A stretch of 7,624 nucleotides of DNA from Chloroflexota bacterium. Its GTDB lineage: Bacteria; Chloroflexota; Anaerolineae; Anaerolineales; UBA4823. The DNA lies in the NCBI GenBank assembly GCA_021849525.1, contig JAJZSS010000058.1, positions 1 through 7,624 on the forward strand. The letters are read 5' to 3'. The stretch's first letter is position 1; every line of letters begins with the position of its first letter. The notes beneath the pieces were generated by a model. That model was not told where the DNA came from. It searched no databases and saw only the letters and a program-made list of their open reading frames with translations. Below are positions 1 through 6,417 of this stretch, in pieces. Made by a program: the position numbers and the translations under genes.

Positions 1-543
1 CGATCTCATGGCGATGGTCTCACGAATCGGGCCGGGAAAATGGTCGGTAATGGTCAAATCCAGGTCAAAGATCAGGTGCACCAGTTTTGGTGGAATTTTC
101 CGGTAGGCACGGGCTGCCACACCAGGGCGCCGGTTGATCAGGCGTAAAACAGGCGGCAGCTGGCCCTGGCTGATGTAAGGATCGATCAATACCAGGCTGG
201 CGACGCGCTGGGGGTGGCGGTGGGTGTAAAGCAGGCTCATAAAACCGCCCAGGGAATGCCCCACCAGACGCACCGGTCCGGCTGAGCCGAGCGTTACCAT
301 CCAGCGTTCAAACGCACCGAACACCGCCTGGGCGGAGTATTGGGAGGGCTCGTCTGGCTTGGGACTGGCGCCATGCCCTGGCAGGTCGGGGGCGTAACCG
401 CGAAAACCGGCCTGTGCCAGATCATGCAGCATGGAGGGCCAGTGCTGGTTAGAGGCTGCCATTCCATGCACCAGGACGACCGGATCGCCGTCTCCCTCGG
501 TTAAAGAATGCAGACCAGAATTCGATTGCGGGGTTGGGTTCAC
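1..543 (-). CDS. alpha/beta hydrolase, C-terminus outside window
   Basis: This is the N-terminal 181 codons of an alpha/beta-hydrolase-fold enzyme; the frame is open to the left edge. Visible landmarks are the strand-3/oxyanion motif VVLVHG (about residues 22-27), the DLPGHGAS turn (53-60), and the nucleophile elbow GHSLGG (95-100) with Ser97 as predicted nucleophile. After LVLIDP (117-122) a lid-like region begins. The catalytic acid and histidine would lie beyond the window, since the family is usually about 260-300 residues. The start is GTG at 541-543: an in-frame TAA lies 15 bases upstream and no ATG occurs before residue 28. Only a weak AGG precedes the start. The gene lies 34 bases downstream of the kinase stop on the same strand, so it may be co-transcribed, or it may have its own promoter at 550-555. 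Family assignment is firm. The substrate cannot be told: esterase, lactonase, haloperoxidase-like and C-C hydrolase are all possible. No signal peptide is seen, so it is probably cytoplasmic. Confidence 0.9.
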   Translation of the reverse strand, partial: MNPTPQSNSGLHSLTEGDGDPVVLVHGMAASNQHWPSMLHDLAQAGFRGYAPDLPGHGASPKPDEPSQYSAQAVFGAFERWMVTLGSAGPVRLVGHSLGGFMSLLYTHRHPQRVASLVLIDPYISQGQLPPVLRLINRRPGVAARAYRKIPPKLVHLIFDLDLTITDHFPGPIRETIAMRS

Positions 544-549
544 CGGCCT

Positions 550-563
550 AGTTTACCACGTGG
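550..563 (-). promoter_or_regulatory. possible -10 element and palindrome before the hydrolase
   Basis: On the minus strand a TAAACT hexamer (550-555) matches the -10 consensus at 4 of 6 positions and ends 6 bases before the GTG start. That spacing would give a leaderless or nearly leaderless transcript. Directly upstream and abutting it is the perfect 8-base palindrome CCACGTGG (556-563), which could be an operator. No good -35 is visible. Both motifs are short enough to occur by chance, so this is tentative. Confidence 0.3.
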
Positions 564-577
564 GAAGTTGGATCGAT

Positions 578-3500
578 TCAGCCTGTTTGCGGGTTCATCG
601 CCGGCAGGGTGAAAACAAATACACTGCCACCCCCAGGCGGGCTTTCCACCCAGATGCGCCCGCCGTGGGCTTCGATCGCCAGCCGGCAGAAGGTGAGCCC
701 CAAACCTGAGCCGCGCCGCCGGCCGCGCTGCCCGGGTACCTGGGCAAACTGATCGAAGATCTTCTCCTGAAATTCAACCGGGATGCCCGGTCCGGTGTCA
801 CTGACCCTGATCTCAACCATGCCATCATCGGTGGTCGCCCCAAAGCTGACCGCGCCACCGGGCGGAGTGAATTTTAAAGCGTTATCCAGCAGGTTGGTGA
901 TCACGCGGGTAAACTTGGTCAGATCGGCGCTGGCAACCAGCCCGGGAGGCGCATCGCTGCGCAGGACCACCCCGTAATCCTGAGCCTGGGGCAGGAACTC
1001 GATCACCACCGAGTCGATCACCGCCTGTACATCCACCGGAATGCGGGTCAGCTCCAGGGTGCCGGATTGCAATCGGGCAATATCCAGCAGGGATTCGATC
1101 ATTCCCAGCACCCGCATCGAGCCGCGCCGCGCCACCTGCAGGGCCTGGGGCATGATCTCAGCCCGGGCCTCATTGGTCAGTCCATCTTCCATCACATCGA
1201 TGGCGCTGACCACCGCGCTGAGCGGCGAACGCAGGTCGTGCACCAGGGTCTCGGTAATCAGCTGGCGGGTCTCGGTGATCTGGTGCTCTTCGGTGACATC
1301 CCGCAGCACGATCATCCAGCCTTCGCAGCTGCGTTTGCTGCCCCACACCGGTAAGGTCAGGCGTTCCAGGTAGCGATCGCTGTGCGCCCCACCGACCCGG
1401 TAGGTCACTTTGGGTTCGTCTGGTTCGGGGATATGACCTTTGGTATTGGTCAGGAGATATGCATCGGCGCGGCTGTAGCCCAGATAAGCCAGGGCTTCGG
1501 CGCCCAGCCTGGTCAGCGATCGCCCTTCCAGCTCTCCGGGCAGCAGGCTGGTGATCCGCTGGACCGATTCATTCACCAGCGAGATGCGCCCGTCCATTTC
1601 GACCATCAGGATCCCTTCTCGCACGGAGTTCAGCACTGCTGCCAGCCGGTCACGCACCCGGCTGATATCGGTGAACAGCAGCGCATTCTGTAAGGAAATT
1701 GCGGCCTGGGTCGCAATCGCGTTGGCAAGCTGGACCTGGTCATCGCAGATGGACCGGGAAGCATCCAGGAAGAACAAGAAAATGCCAAGTCGCCGGTCGT
1801 GGACGCCCAGGGGGACCAGCAAGGCCTGGGTTCCAGATTGCCCCTGGCTTTGCAGGATTTGCGGCAACTCGTCCTGGAGGTGCAAGTAGACCGGCACATT
1901 TCCAGCAAGCCGGGCGAAATGCTCGCCCAGACCTTCGGCGTTCAGTGTCAATGGCAGGCGGATGGGGCGTTGGCTTCCACCGACCAGACTTCCGGTTTGC
2001 AGGCGGGTCTCCAGGATGGGTCCCGCCTGGAGCTGATAATTTTGTTCGTTTTCGGACCACAGGTATGCCCCCGAGGCCAGCGGCTCCAGAGCAGCCTGGA
2101 TCGCGCGTTGGGCTGTCCCCAGCACACTGCTCAGGTCCCGGTCGCCGCTCAGCCGGCTGCTGACCTGGTAGAGCGTCGATTGCTCGCGCAGGCGGCGCTG
2201 GATCTCGGCGTAAAGCTCGGCATTGACCACCGCAATCGCAGCCTGGACCGCGAGCTGGGCTACAAAGGTCTCGTCGCTGGGACTGTAGGCGTGCAGATCG
2301 GGCTTTTCCAGAGTCAGCACACCCAGCACCCGTCCTTCATAAGTGAGCGGGATACTCAGGTGAGCCCGGGCCTGACCTCCGGATAGATCCAGGTAATCGA
2401 CTTCCAGGCGGACATCCCCCACATTCTGGATCTCATCTTTCAGAATTGCCCGCCCATTGATTCCCTGGTGGACCGGCTGGGTTTGGTAACTGCGCGAGTA
2501 ACCGCTGGTGGCTTTGATCTGGATCAGCTCGTGCTCCGGGTCGTATAATCCCAGGCTGCCCCAGCGCGAGCCGGTAAAATCCAGGGCATAGTTGAGGATG
2601 ATTTCAAAGAGCTGTTCGGAGTGAAGGTTGGCGGCCAGCTCGCGGCCGACGGCTTCCAGGATAGAGAGCTGGCGGACACGCCGCGTGAGGGCGATATCCG
2701 TCCGGGCATACAGGCGAGCATTCGAGACCGCAATCGCAGCATCGGAGGCAAAGGTCTGGAGCAGCTCCAATTCCTCAGGCCGGAATTTGTGCACCTGGCT
2801 GTGGTACACCGAGAGGTATCCTATCTGCCCCTCAGGGGTAATCAGGGGGAAATCGCCCATTGCCAGGATATTCTCTTTGAGCAGGGTGTCGCGGAAGCTG
2901 GCATCCAGCTCGGCATACCGCACATCGCTGGCGACATCAGGTCGACCGGTGGTCAGGCACCGGGTGCGCCCCTCCTGGATGAGCGAAAAGGAAAGGTTCG
3001 CCTGAACAAACTCATCCGAAAGCTCGTGGGCATAGGCCATCCAGATCAATCCCTTATCGGGGTCTACCAGGAAGACTGCGCTGCGCTCGCCACCGCCTAC
3101 CAGGCTGACCGATTGGCAGACCTGCGCCAGTACATTCTCAGGATCCAGGCTGGCGCTGATCAAATTACTGAGCCGGTTCAGGTTCTCGAGCTGAGCCAGG
3201 CGGCGTTGGGATTGATCGTAAAGTAAAGCGTTGTCCAGGGCAACACTGATCTGCCCGGATAGAATTTCCAGCAGGCGCTGGACTTCGGTTGAAAATTCGG
3301 CTTTGGGGACGAGTGAGAAAATACACAGACAGCCGATCACCCGGTCGGAGCGCTGTAATGGCACGCCAATCCAGGCGGTCGGAGTCTCCTGGCTGGGAGG
3401 CAGATCGATAACTCCGGATTCGGTCAAAGTCCCATTCTGATAGATCAACGGTTTTAGGTGGAAAATCACCCGGTCGGTCAGCCGGTCGGTGAGCGGACGC

Positions 3501-4462
3501 GGCGCCCAGGACTGGCGTTCGCCGCGTTTCACTGCCAGCGGATACCAGATATTCCCGGTATAGGCATCGTACAGGGCGACATAAAAATTCTCGACACCCA
3601 ACAGGCTGTGGACCTGATCATAAATCGCGCTCAGCAAGTCCTCCAGGTTCAGGATGGAGCGTAAAACTTCGCTGACCTGGTTGAGCGTGGAAAGTTCATT
3701 GATGTGGTTCTGGAGCGCCTTTCTGGAATCCAGCATGGCGAACAACAGGCTCGCCAGGAGTAGAGGCAGGGTGCCGGCAATCAGCAGGGCGCCCAGGCCA
3801 AGAACCGGGTAGGTCAGGCTGATGATCCAGGTAAAAGGCAGGACAGCCAGCTCGACCAGTAGCAGGTTGCGCCATTCCGTGCGTAAATCATCCCCGCTTT
3901 CCGGCGTCAGAAGCAAGGCGTCTGCCAGCCACAAACAACCATGTACCAGGATGAACACCAACCCGAACACCATGAAGGGTACCCAGGGTTGGGGATTATC
4001 CAGCACGAACGGCGTACCGGGGACGCCGTTAAGATAACCGGAGCTGGCCCAACCTGCTGCTAATGCGGTGGTAAGTAATCCTGCCTGAAAGAAGGCGTTC
4101 AGGTGTCCACGCTCTCCGGGCCGCGTATTTGGTGCCAGCCGCCCCGGCCAGACCGGGCGGATGATCTGCCCGAACAGGATTCCCACCACAGCCCCAATCC
4201 CGGCGGTTGGACCGCCATACAGCAGGCCTGCGCTCAGTGCGACCACATGGGTCAGGTTGAATTCAGTTTTGATTAATGACAGTGGAAAATTTACCTGCAG
4301 GTAGACAAAGCAGGCAACAAACCCGGCAGCGACAGGCTGGATTGATCCGGAAGCCTGGCTGATATTTAACGCCAGCAAACCGAAGCCCAGAATGCCTACC
4401 AGCAGCCGGTAAAATACGCTCCGGCGGCGCAGCTTTATTGGCTGAGGTTCGAGCTGTGCCAT
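578..4462 (-). CDS. membrane-bound multi-GAF/PAS sensor histidine kinase
   Basis: A 1294-residue sensor kinase that should autophosphorylate on His and pass phosphate to a separate response regulator. Residues 19-243 hold about seven to eight hydrophobic helices forming a membrane sensor region. Four GAF domains follow (about 265-412, 428-582, 600-748, 766-927). Each ends in a similar helix, such as AAIAVSNARLYA (575-586) and AAIAVVNAELYA (741-752), and runs into a charged linker. A PAS domain spans about 938-1056. HisKA carries the H-box HDLRSPL with His1075. HATPase_c has the N-box NLLDNALKF (Asn1194), G1 box DTGPGIP (1222-1228), an F-box FDQF, and G2 box GSGLGL (1251-1256), so all catalytic motifs are intact. 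There is no receiver domain, and no response regulator in the window. The ATG is the only usable start because an in-frame TAA lies 15 bases upstream. No Shine-Dalgarno sits near it; a strong one lies 46 bases away. The ligands of the GAF domains cannot be read from the sequence. Confidence 0.96.
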   Translation of the reverse strand: MAQLEPQPIKLRRRSVFYRLLVGILGFGLLALNISQASGSIQPVAAGFVACFVYLQVNFPLSLIKTEFNLTHVVALSAGLLYGGPTAGIGAVVGILFGQIIRPVWPGRLAPNTRPGERGHLNAFFQAGLLTTALAAGWASSGYLNGVPGTPFVLDNPQPWVPFMVFGLVFILVHGCLWLADALLLTPESGDDLRTEWRNLLLVELAVLPFTWIISLTYPVLGLGALLIAGTLPLLLASLLFAMLDSRKALQNHINELSTLNQVSEVLRSILNLEDLLSAIYDQVHSLLGVENFYVALYDAYTGNIWYPLAVKRGERQSWAPRPLTDRLTDRVIFHLKPLIYQNGTLTESGVIDLPPSQETPTAWIGVPLQRSDRVIGCLCIFSLVPKAEFSTEVQRLLEILSGQISVALDNALLYDQSQRRLAQLENLNRLSNLISASLDPENVLAQVCQSVSLVGGGERSAVFLVDPDKGLIWMAYAHELSDEFVQANLSFSLIQEGRTRCLTTGRPDVASDVRYAELDASFRDTLLKENILAMGDFPLITPEGQIGYLSVYHSQVHKFRPEELELLQTFASDAAIAVSNARLYARTDIALTRRVRQLSILEAVGRELAANLHSEQLFEIILNYALDFTGSRWGSLGLYDPEHELIQIKATSGYSRSYQTQPVHQGINGRAILKDEIQNVGDVRLEVDYLDLSGGQARAHLSIPLTYEGRVLGVLTLEKPDLHAYSPSDETFVAQLAVQAAIAVVNAELYAEIQRRLREQSTLYQVSSRLSGDRDLSSVLGTAQRAIQAALEPLASGAYLWSENEQNYQLQAGPILETRLQTGSLVGGSQRPIRLPLTLNAEGLGEHFARLAGNVPVYLHLQDELPQILQSQGQSGTQALLVPLGVHDRRLGIFLFFLDASRSICDDQVQLANAIATQAAISLQNALLFTDISRVRDRLAAVLNSVREGILMVEMDGRISLVNESVQRITSLLPGELEGRSLTRLGAEALAYLGYSRADAYLLTNTKGHIPEPDEPKVTYRVGGAHSDRYLERLTLPVWGSKRSCEGWMIVLRDVTEEHQITETRQLITETLVHDLRSPLSAVVSAIDVMEDGLTNEARAEIMPQALQVARRGSMRVLGMIESLLDIARLQSGTLELTRIPVDVQAVIDSVVIEFLPQAQDYGVVLRSDAPPGLVASADLTKFTRVITNLLDNALKFTPPGGAVSFGATTDDGMVEIRVSDTGPGIPVEFQEKIFDQFAQVPGQRGRRRGSGLGLTFCRLAIEAHGGRIWVESPPGGGSVFVFTLPAMNPQTG

Positions 4463-4469
4463 ATCGTTT

Positions 4470-4514
4470 CTGAGAGCTTACGCCCGACCGGGACCGGCTC
4501 CAGATTCTCCTCCT
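4470..4514 (-). promoter_or_regulatory. distant Shine-Dalgarno plus stem-loop before the kinase start
   Basis: On the minus strand a perfect AGGAGG (4509-4514, continuing as AGGAGGAG) stands 46 bases before the kinase ATG, too far to work in linear form. Between them, CTGGAGC (4497-4503) can pair with GCTCTCAG (4470-4477): 7 base pairs with one bulged T at 4473. The loop is 19 bases (4478-4496) and can hold an inner CCC/GGG pair (4490-4492 with 4483-4485). Folding would leave about 12 unpaired bases between AGGAGG and ATG. The motifs are directly visible. Their use as a structured ribosome-binding site is inference. Confidence 0.4.
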
Positions 4515-4541
4515 GTTTTATGCCGGTAATTCAATAGACCC

Positions 4542-4573
4542 ATTCGCCTGTATGATATCACCCTCTGGCGAAT
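4542..4573. repeat. inverted repeat at the TPR/kinase gene junction
   Basis: ATTCGCC (4542-4548) and GGCGAAT (4567-4573) form a perfect 7-base inverted repeat separated by 18 bases. The right arm overlaps the last base of the TPR stop codon. Inside the spacer is a perfect 8-base palindrome TGATATCA (4553-4560), almost concentric with the outer arms. In the minus-strand transcript no T-run follows, so it is not a standard intrinsic terminator. It could be an operator for the kinase gene, an mRNA-stabilising or attenuating hairpin, or chance. The rest of this 110-base gap holds the distant Shine-Dalgarno; no convincing -35/-10 pair was found. Confidence 0.4.
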
Positions 4574-6321
4574 TATTGATTGGTGGCAGATAACGAGACT
4601 GCCGGGGTAGGAGTCACTGGCGCCTGGATGGCGATCCTGGCAAGCTTACGCCATTCCCCAGGCACATCTTTGGGGGGGAGGGCGAGTAAGGCGCGCCAGT
4701 CCCTGGCTGCAAGGCCAGTTTCTCCGGCTGCCTCGATTACCTGGGCGCGATAGTAATATCCACTGGCGCGTTCGGCATTCGTCCGGGCCAATTCCAGGGT
4801 GACATTCATCTGCGACCAGGCATCCTGGATGCGACCGGTGCTGAACAGTGAACGAGCCAGACCCAGGCTGGCGGCAAAGCTTCTGCGATCCAGCCTGCGG
4901 ACGATGACAAAGTCATTGACCGCTTTCTGCCCTTCGCCCAGCTCCAGGTACAGATTGCCACGGTAATAATATAGCTCGGACCGCTCAGAGTCAATTTCAA
5001 GGGCGGTTTCGAGCGCTTTCAGGGCTTTCTCCGGATCAGCGCCAGATTTCACCTGGGCGATACCCAGCAGTGCCCAGCCCTGCGCTTCCTTGGGAGCATA
5101 GGTCGTGTAGAGCTCGAGAGCTTCAATCGCCGCCGGGTAATCTTCGGTTTGCATGGCGCATTCGCCCAGCAGGAGGTAAGCCGGCAAGAAGGTGCGATCA
5201 CGTTCGTTGGATTCTTCCGCCAGCTCGTAAGCGTCTTCGATCTCGCCTTCAGAAATTGCAATCTTGCCTTCATAATAAGGCACCCAGGGAGAATCGGGCA
5301 GCAGATCGCCGGCAGCCTGGAGGTCGTCCAGGGCCTGGTCGGTCTTGCCGGCTTTAATCATATACGCTGCCCGCGCCAGGTAAGCTTCGCCATAACCGGG
5401 ATCGCGCTCGATAGCTGCGTCCAGGTCCTCAGCGATATCCGCTCCGGGATCCTCTGCCTGAAGGACCAGAGCCCGGCCCAGGAAAGGCGGGGCAAAACCA
5501 GGATCGATTTCAATCGCCTGGTCGTAGGCTTCCAGCGCCAGCTCGTTCTCGCCCAGCCGGCGCTGCAATTCGGCGATCTGGTACTGGATATCAGCCGCTT
5601 CTGGTTCCATCTGCCCGGCCTGGACGAAATAATTCAAGGCTGCCCTCAGCTCGCCGCGTCCCATGGCGCGCTGCCCCATGCGGTAAGCCTCGACCACCGG
5701 GTGGGGTGTATTGACGTAGATTGGAGTGGGGGTATAAGTCACGTTAAGCAGAATGGCCAGCGGGGTAGGCTGCCCGTATACCCGCGCCGGCGTGGGGGTG
5801 GCTTTCTGCCCGATCAAGGTGGGGGTGGTGGTGAATGTGGGAACCGGGCCGGGGGTCTGGGTGGGGAGCTGAGCAATACTGCGCTGGCGGTTGGCGTTGC
5901 TGGCGGAGATGCCGGCAAATATTAAAACACCGACCACCCCTGCCAGAACAAGGAAACTGGCGGCGCGCAGGACAGGGTTCTTGAATATCCGTTTCAGGCC
6001 TTTTTCTTTGGGGGTCTCGTCCACACGCACATTCCACTTGCGCCGCGTGAAGTTGCCGGGAGGCATTTCCGCTGAGGGCTGAGCCGCACCCAACAGCACC
6101 AGACCGCGCTGAGCTGCCGGGCTGCCTGGGTCGAGTTTGTGGACCATCTGCAGGCAGTATGTCCGCTCTTTCGATGAATCGACGACGGCGCTCATCCACA
6201 GCCAGTATTCGGCGTTATTGGGATCTGCGCGCAGCAGGCGCGTCAGCAGGTCGCGCGCCCGGCTGCGCTGACCCTGCCGGACGGCTTGCACGGCCTCCTC
6301 GAACATGATGTTTTCCGCCAT
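4573..6321 (-). CDS. single-pass membrane protein with TPR repeats
   Basis: A 582-residue protein with no recognised catalytic motif. Residues 1-80 form a small helical TPR-like domain. A basic patch (KGLKRIFK, 107-114) precedes one hydrophobic helix at about 117-138, so the positive-inside rule puts the N-terminus in the cytoplasm and the rest outside. A Pro/Thr-rich linker follows (about 150-207, with TPGP, TPTPA and TPTPI). Then come about ten TPR-like units (about 213-550); clear examples contain ALEAYDQAIEIDPGFAPP (262-279) and ALKALETALEIDSERSEL (433-450). The C-terminus ends in a short tail with another TPTP. The ATG start is supported by AGAGGG (6329-6334) with a 7-base spacer; another ATG at codon 6 lacks this support. 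TPR arrays bind proteins, so an extracytoplasmic scaffold or assembly factor is likely, but the partner is unknown. It is divergent from the LysM lipoprotein gene and upstream of the kinase on the same strand. Confidence 0.9.
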   Translation of the reverse strand: MAENIMFEEAVQAVRQGQRSRARDLLTRLLRADPNNAEYWLWMSAVVDSSKERTYCLQMVHKLDPGSPAAQRGLVLLGAAQPSAEMPPGNFTRRKWNVRVDETPKEKGLKRIFKNPVLRAASFLVLAGVVGVLIFAGISASNANRQRSIAQLPTQTPGPVPTFTTTPTLIGQKATPTPARVYGQPTPLAILLNVTYTPTPIYVNTPHPVVEAYRMGQRAMGRGELRAALNYFVQAGQMEPEAADIQYQIAELQRRLGENELALEAYDQAIEIDPGFAPPFLGRALVLQAEDPGADIAEDLDAAIERDPGYGEAYLARAAYMIKAGKTDQALDDLQAAGDLLPDSPWVPYYEGKIAISEGEIEDAYELAEESNERDRTFLPAYLLLGECAMQTEDYPAAIEALELYTTYAPKEAQGWALLGIAQVKSGADPEKALKALETALEIDSERSELYYYRGNLYLELGEGQKAVNDFVIVRRLDRRSFAASLGLARSLFSTGRIQDAWSQMNVTLELARTNAERASGYYYRAQVIEAAGETGLAARDWRALLALPPKDVPGEWRKLARIAIQAPVTPTPAVSLSATNQ

Positions 6322-6417
6322 CGTCCTGCCCTCTACCGGTATTCGACTGGCTGAAGAACTGCTTAAGACTATTCACCAGCGCCTTTTGCTGCTTATTGTA
6401 AGGGTATAATCCGGCGC
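6322..6417. promoter_or_regulatory. divergent intergenic region between TPR and LysM genes
   Basis: These 96 bases must hold the promoters of both divergent genes. The plus-strand -10 is clear (separate entry). For the minus strand there is a TACAAT hexamer (complement of 6395-6400) but no -35 at the right distance, so the TPR promoter is not resolved. The TPR gene has a Shine-Dalgarno here (6329-6334), while the lipoprotein gene has none, so the two genes appear to start translation in different ways. Confidence 0.5.
6405..6410 (+). promoter_or_regulatory. consensus -10 box of the LysM lipoprotein gene, probably leaderless
   Basis: A perfect TATAAT lies at 6405-6410 and the ATG of the lipoprotein gene begins at 6418, leaving 7 bases (CCGGCGC). 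Bacterial transcription usually begins about 6-8 bases after the -10, so the transcript should begin at or next to the A of the ATG. No Shine-Dalgarno precedes the ATG. The best-spaced -35 position (6382-6387, CCTTTT) is poor, so the -10 would carry most of the promoter strength. Confidence 0.6.

Noticed and set aside
431..709. 92-residue plus-strand frame spanning the hydrolase/kinase junction
   Set aside because: It covers the opposite strand of two confident genes and their gap and has no domain-like composition.
1799..2386. 195-residue plus-strand frame, and similar ones at 2621-3226 and elsewhere opposite the kinase
   Set aside because: Low-complexity translations opposite well-formed GAF domains, with no domain matches and no start signals; they are shadows of the kinase frame.
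2221..2740. Repeated CCGCAATCGCAGC stretches as a possible DNA repeat element
   Set aside because: They encode the same conserved helix at the ends of two GAF domains and are explained by protein homology.
4435..4503. 22-codon CTG-started frame placed 5 bases after the AGGAGG before the kinase
   Set aside because: CTG starts are rare and the peptide has no recognisable feature. It is kept only as an alternative explanation for the remote Shine-Dalgarno.
5149..5925. 258-residue plus-strand open frame antisense to the TPR gene
   Set aside because: It lies entirely opposite a convincing TPR coding region, its protein has no recognisable domain, and high GC commonly leaves long open antisense frames.
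6395..6400. Minus-strand TACAAT as the -10 of the TPR gene
   Set aside because: No -35 lies about 17 bases upstream on that strand, and the position falls inside the lipoprotein promoter region, so it was not called as a promoter.
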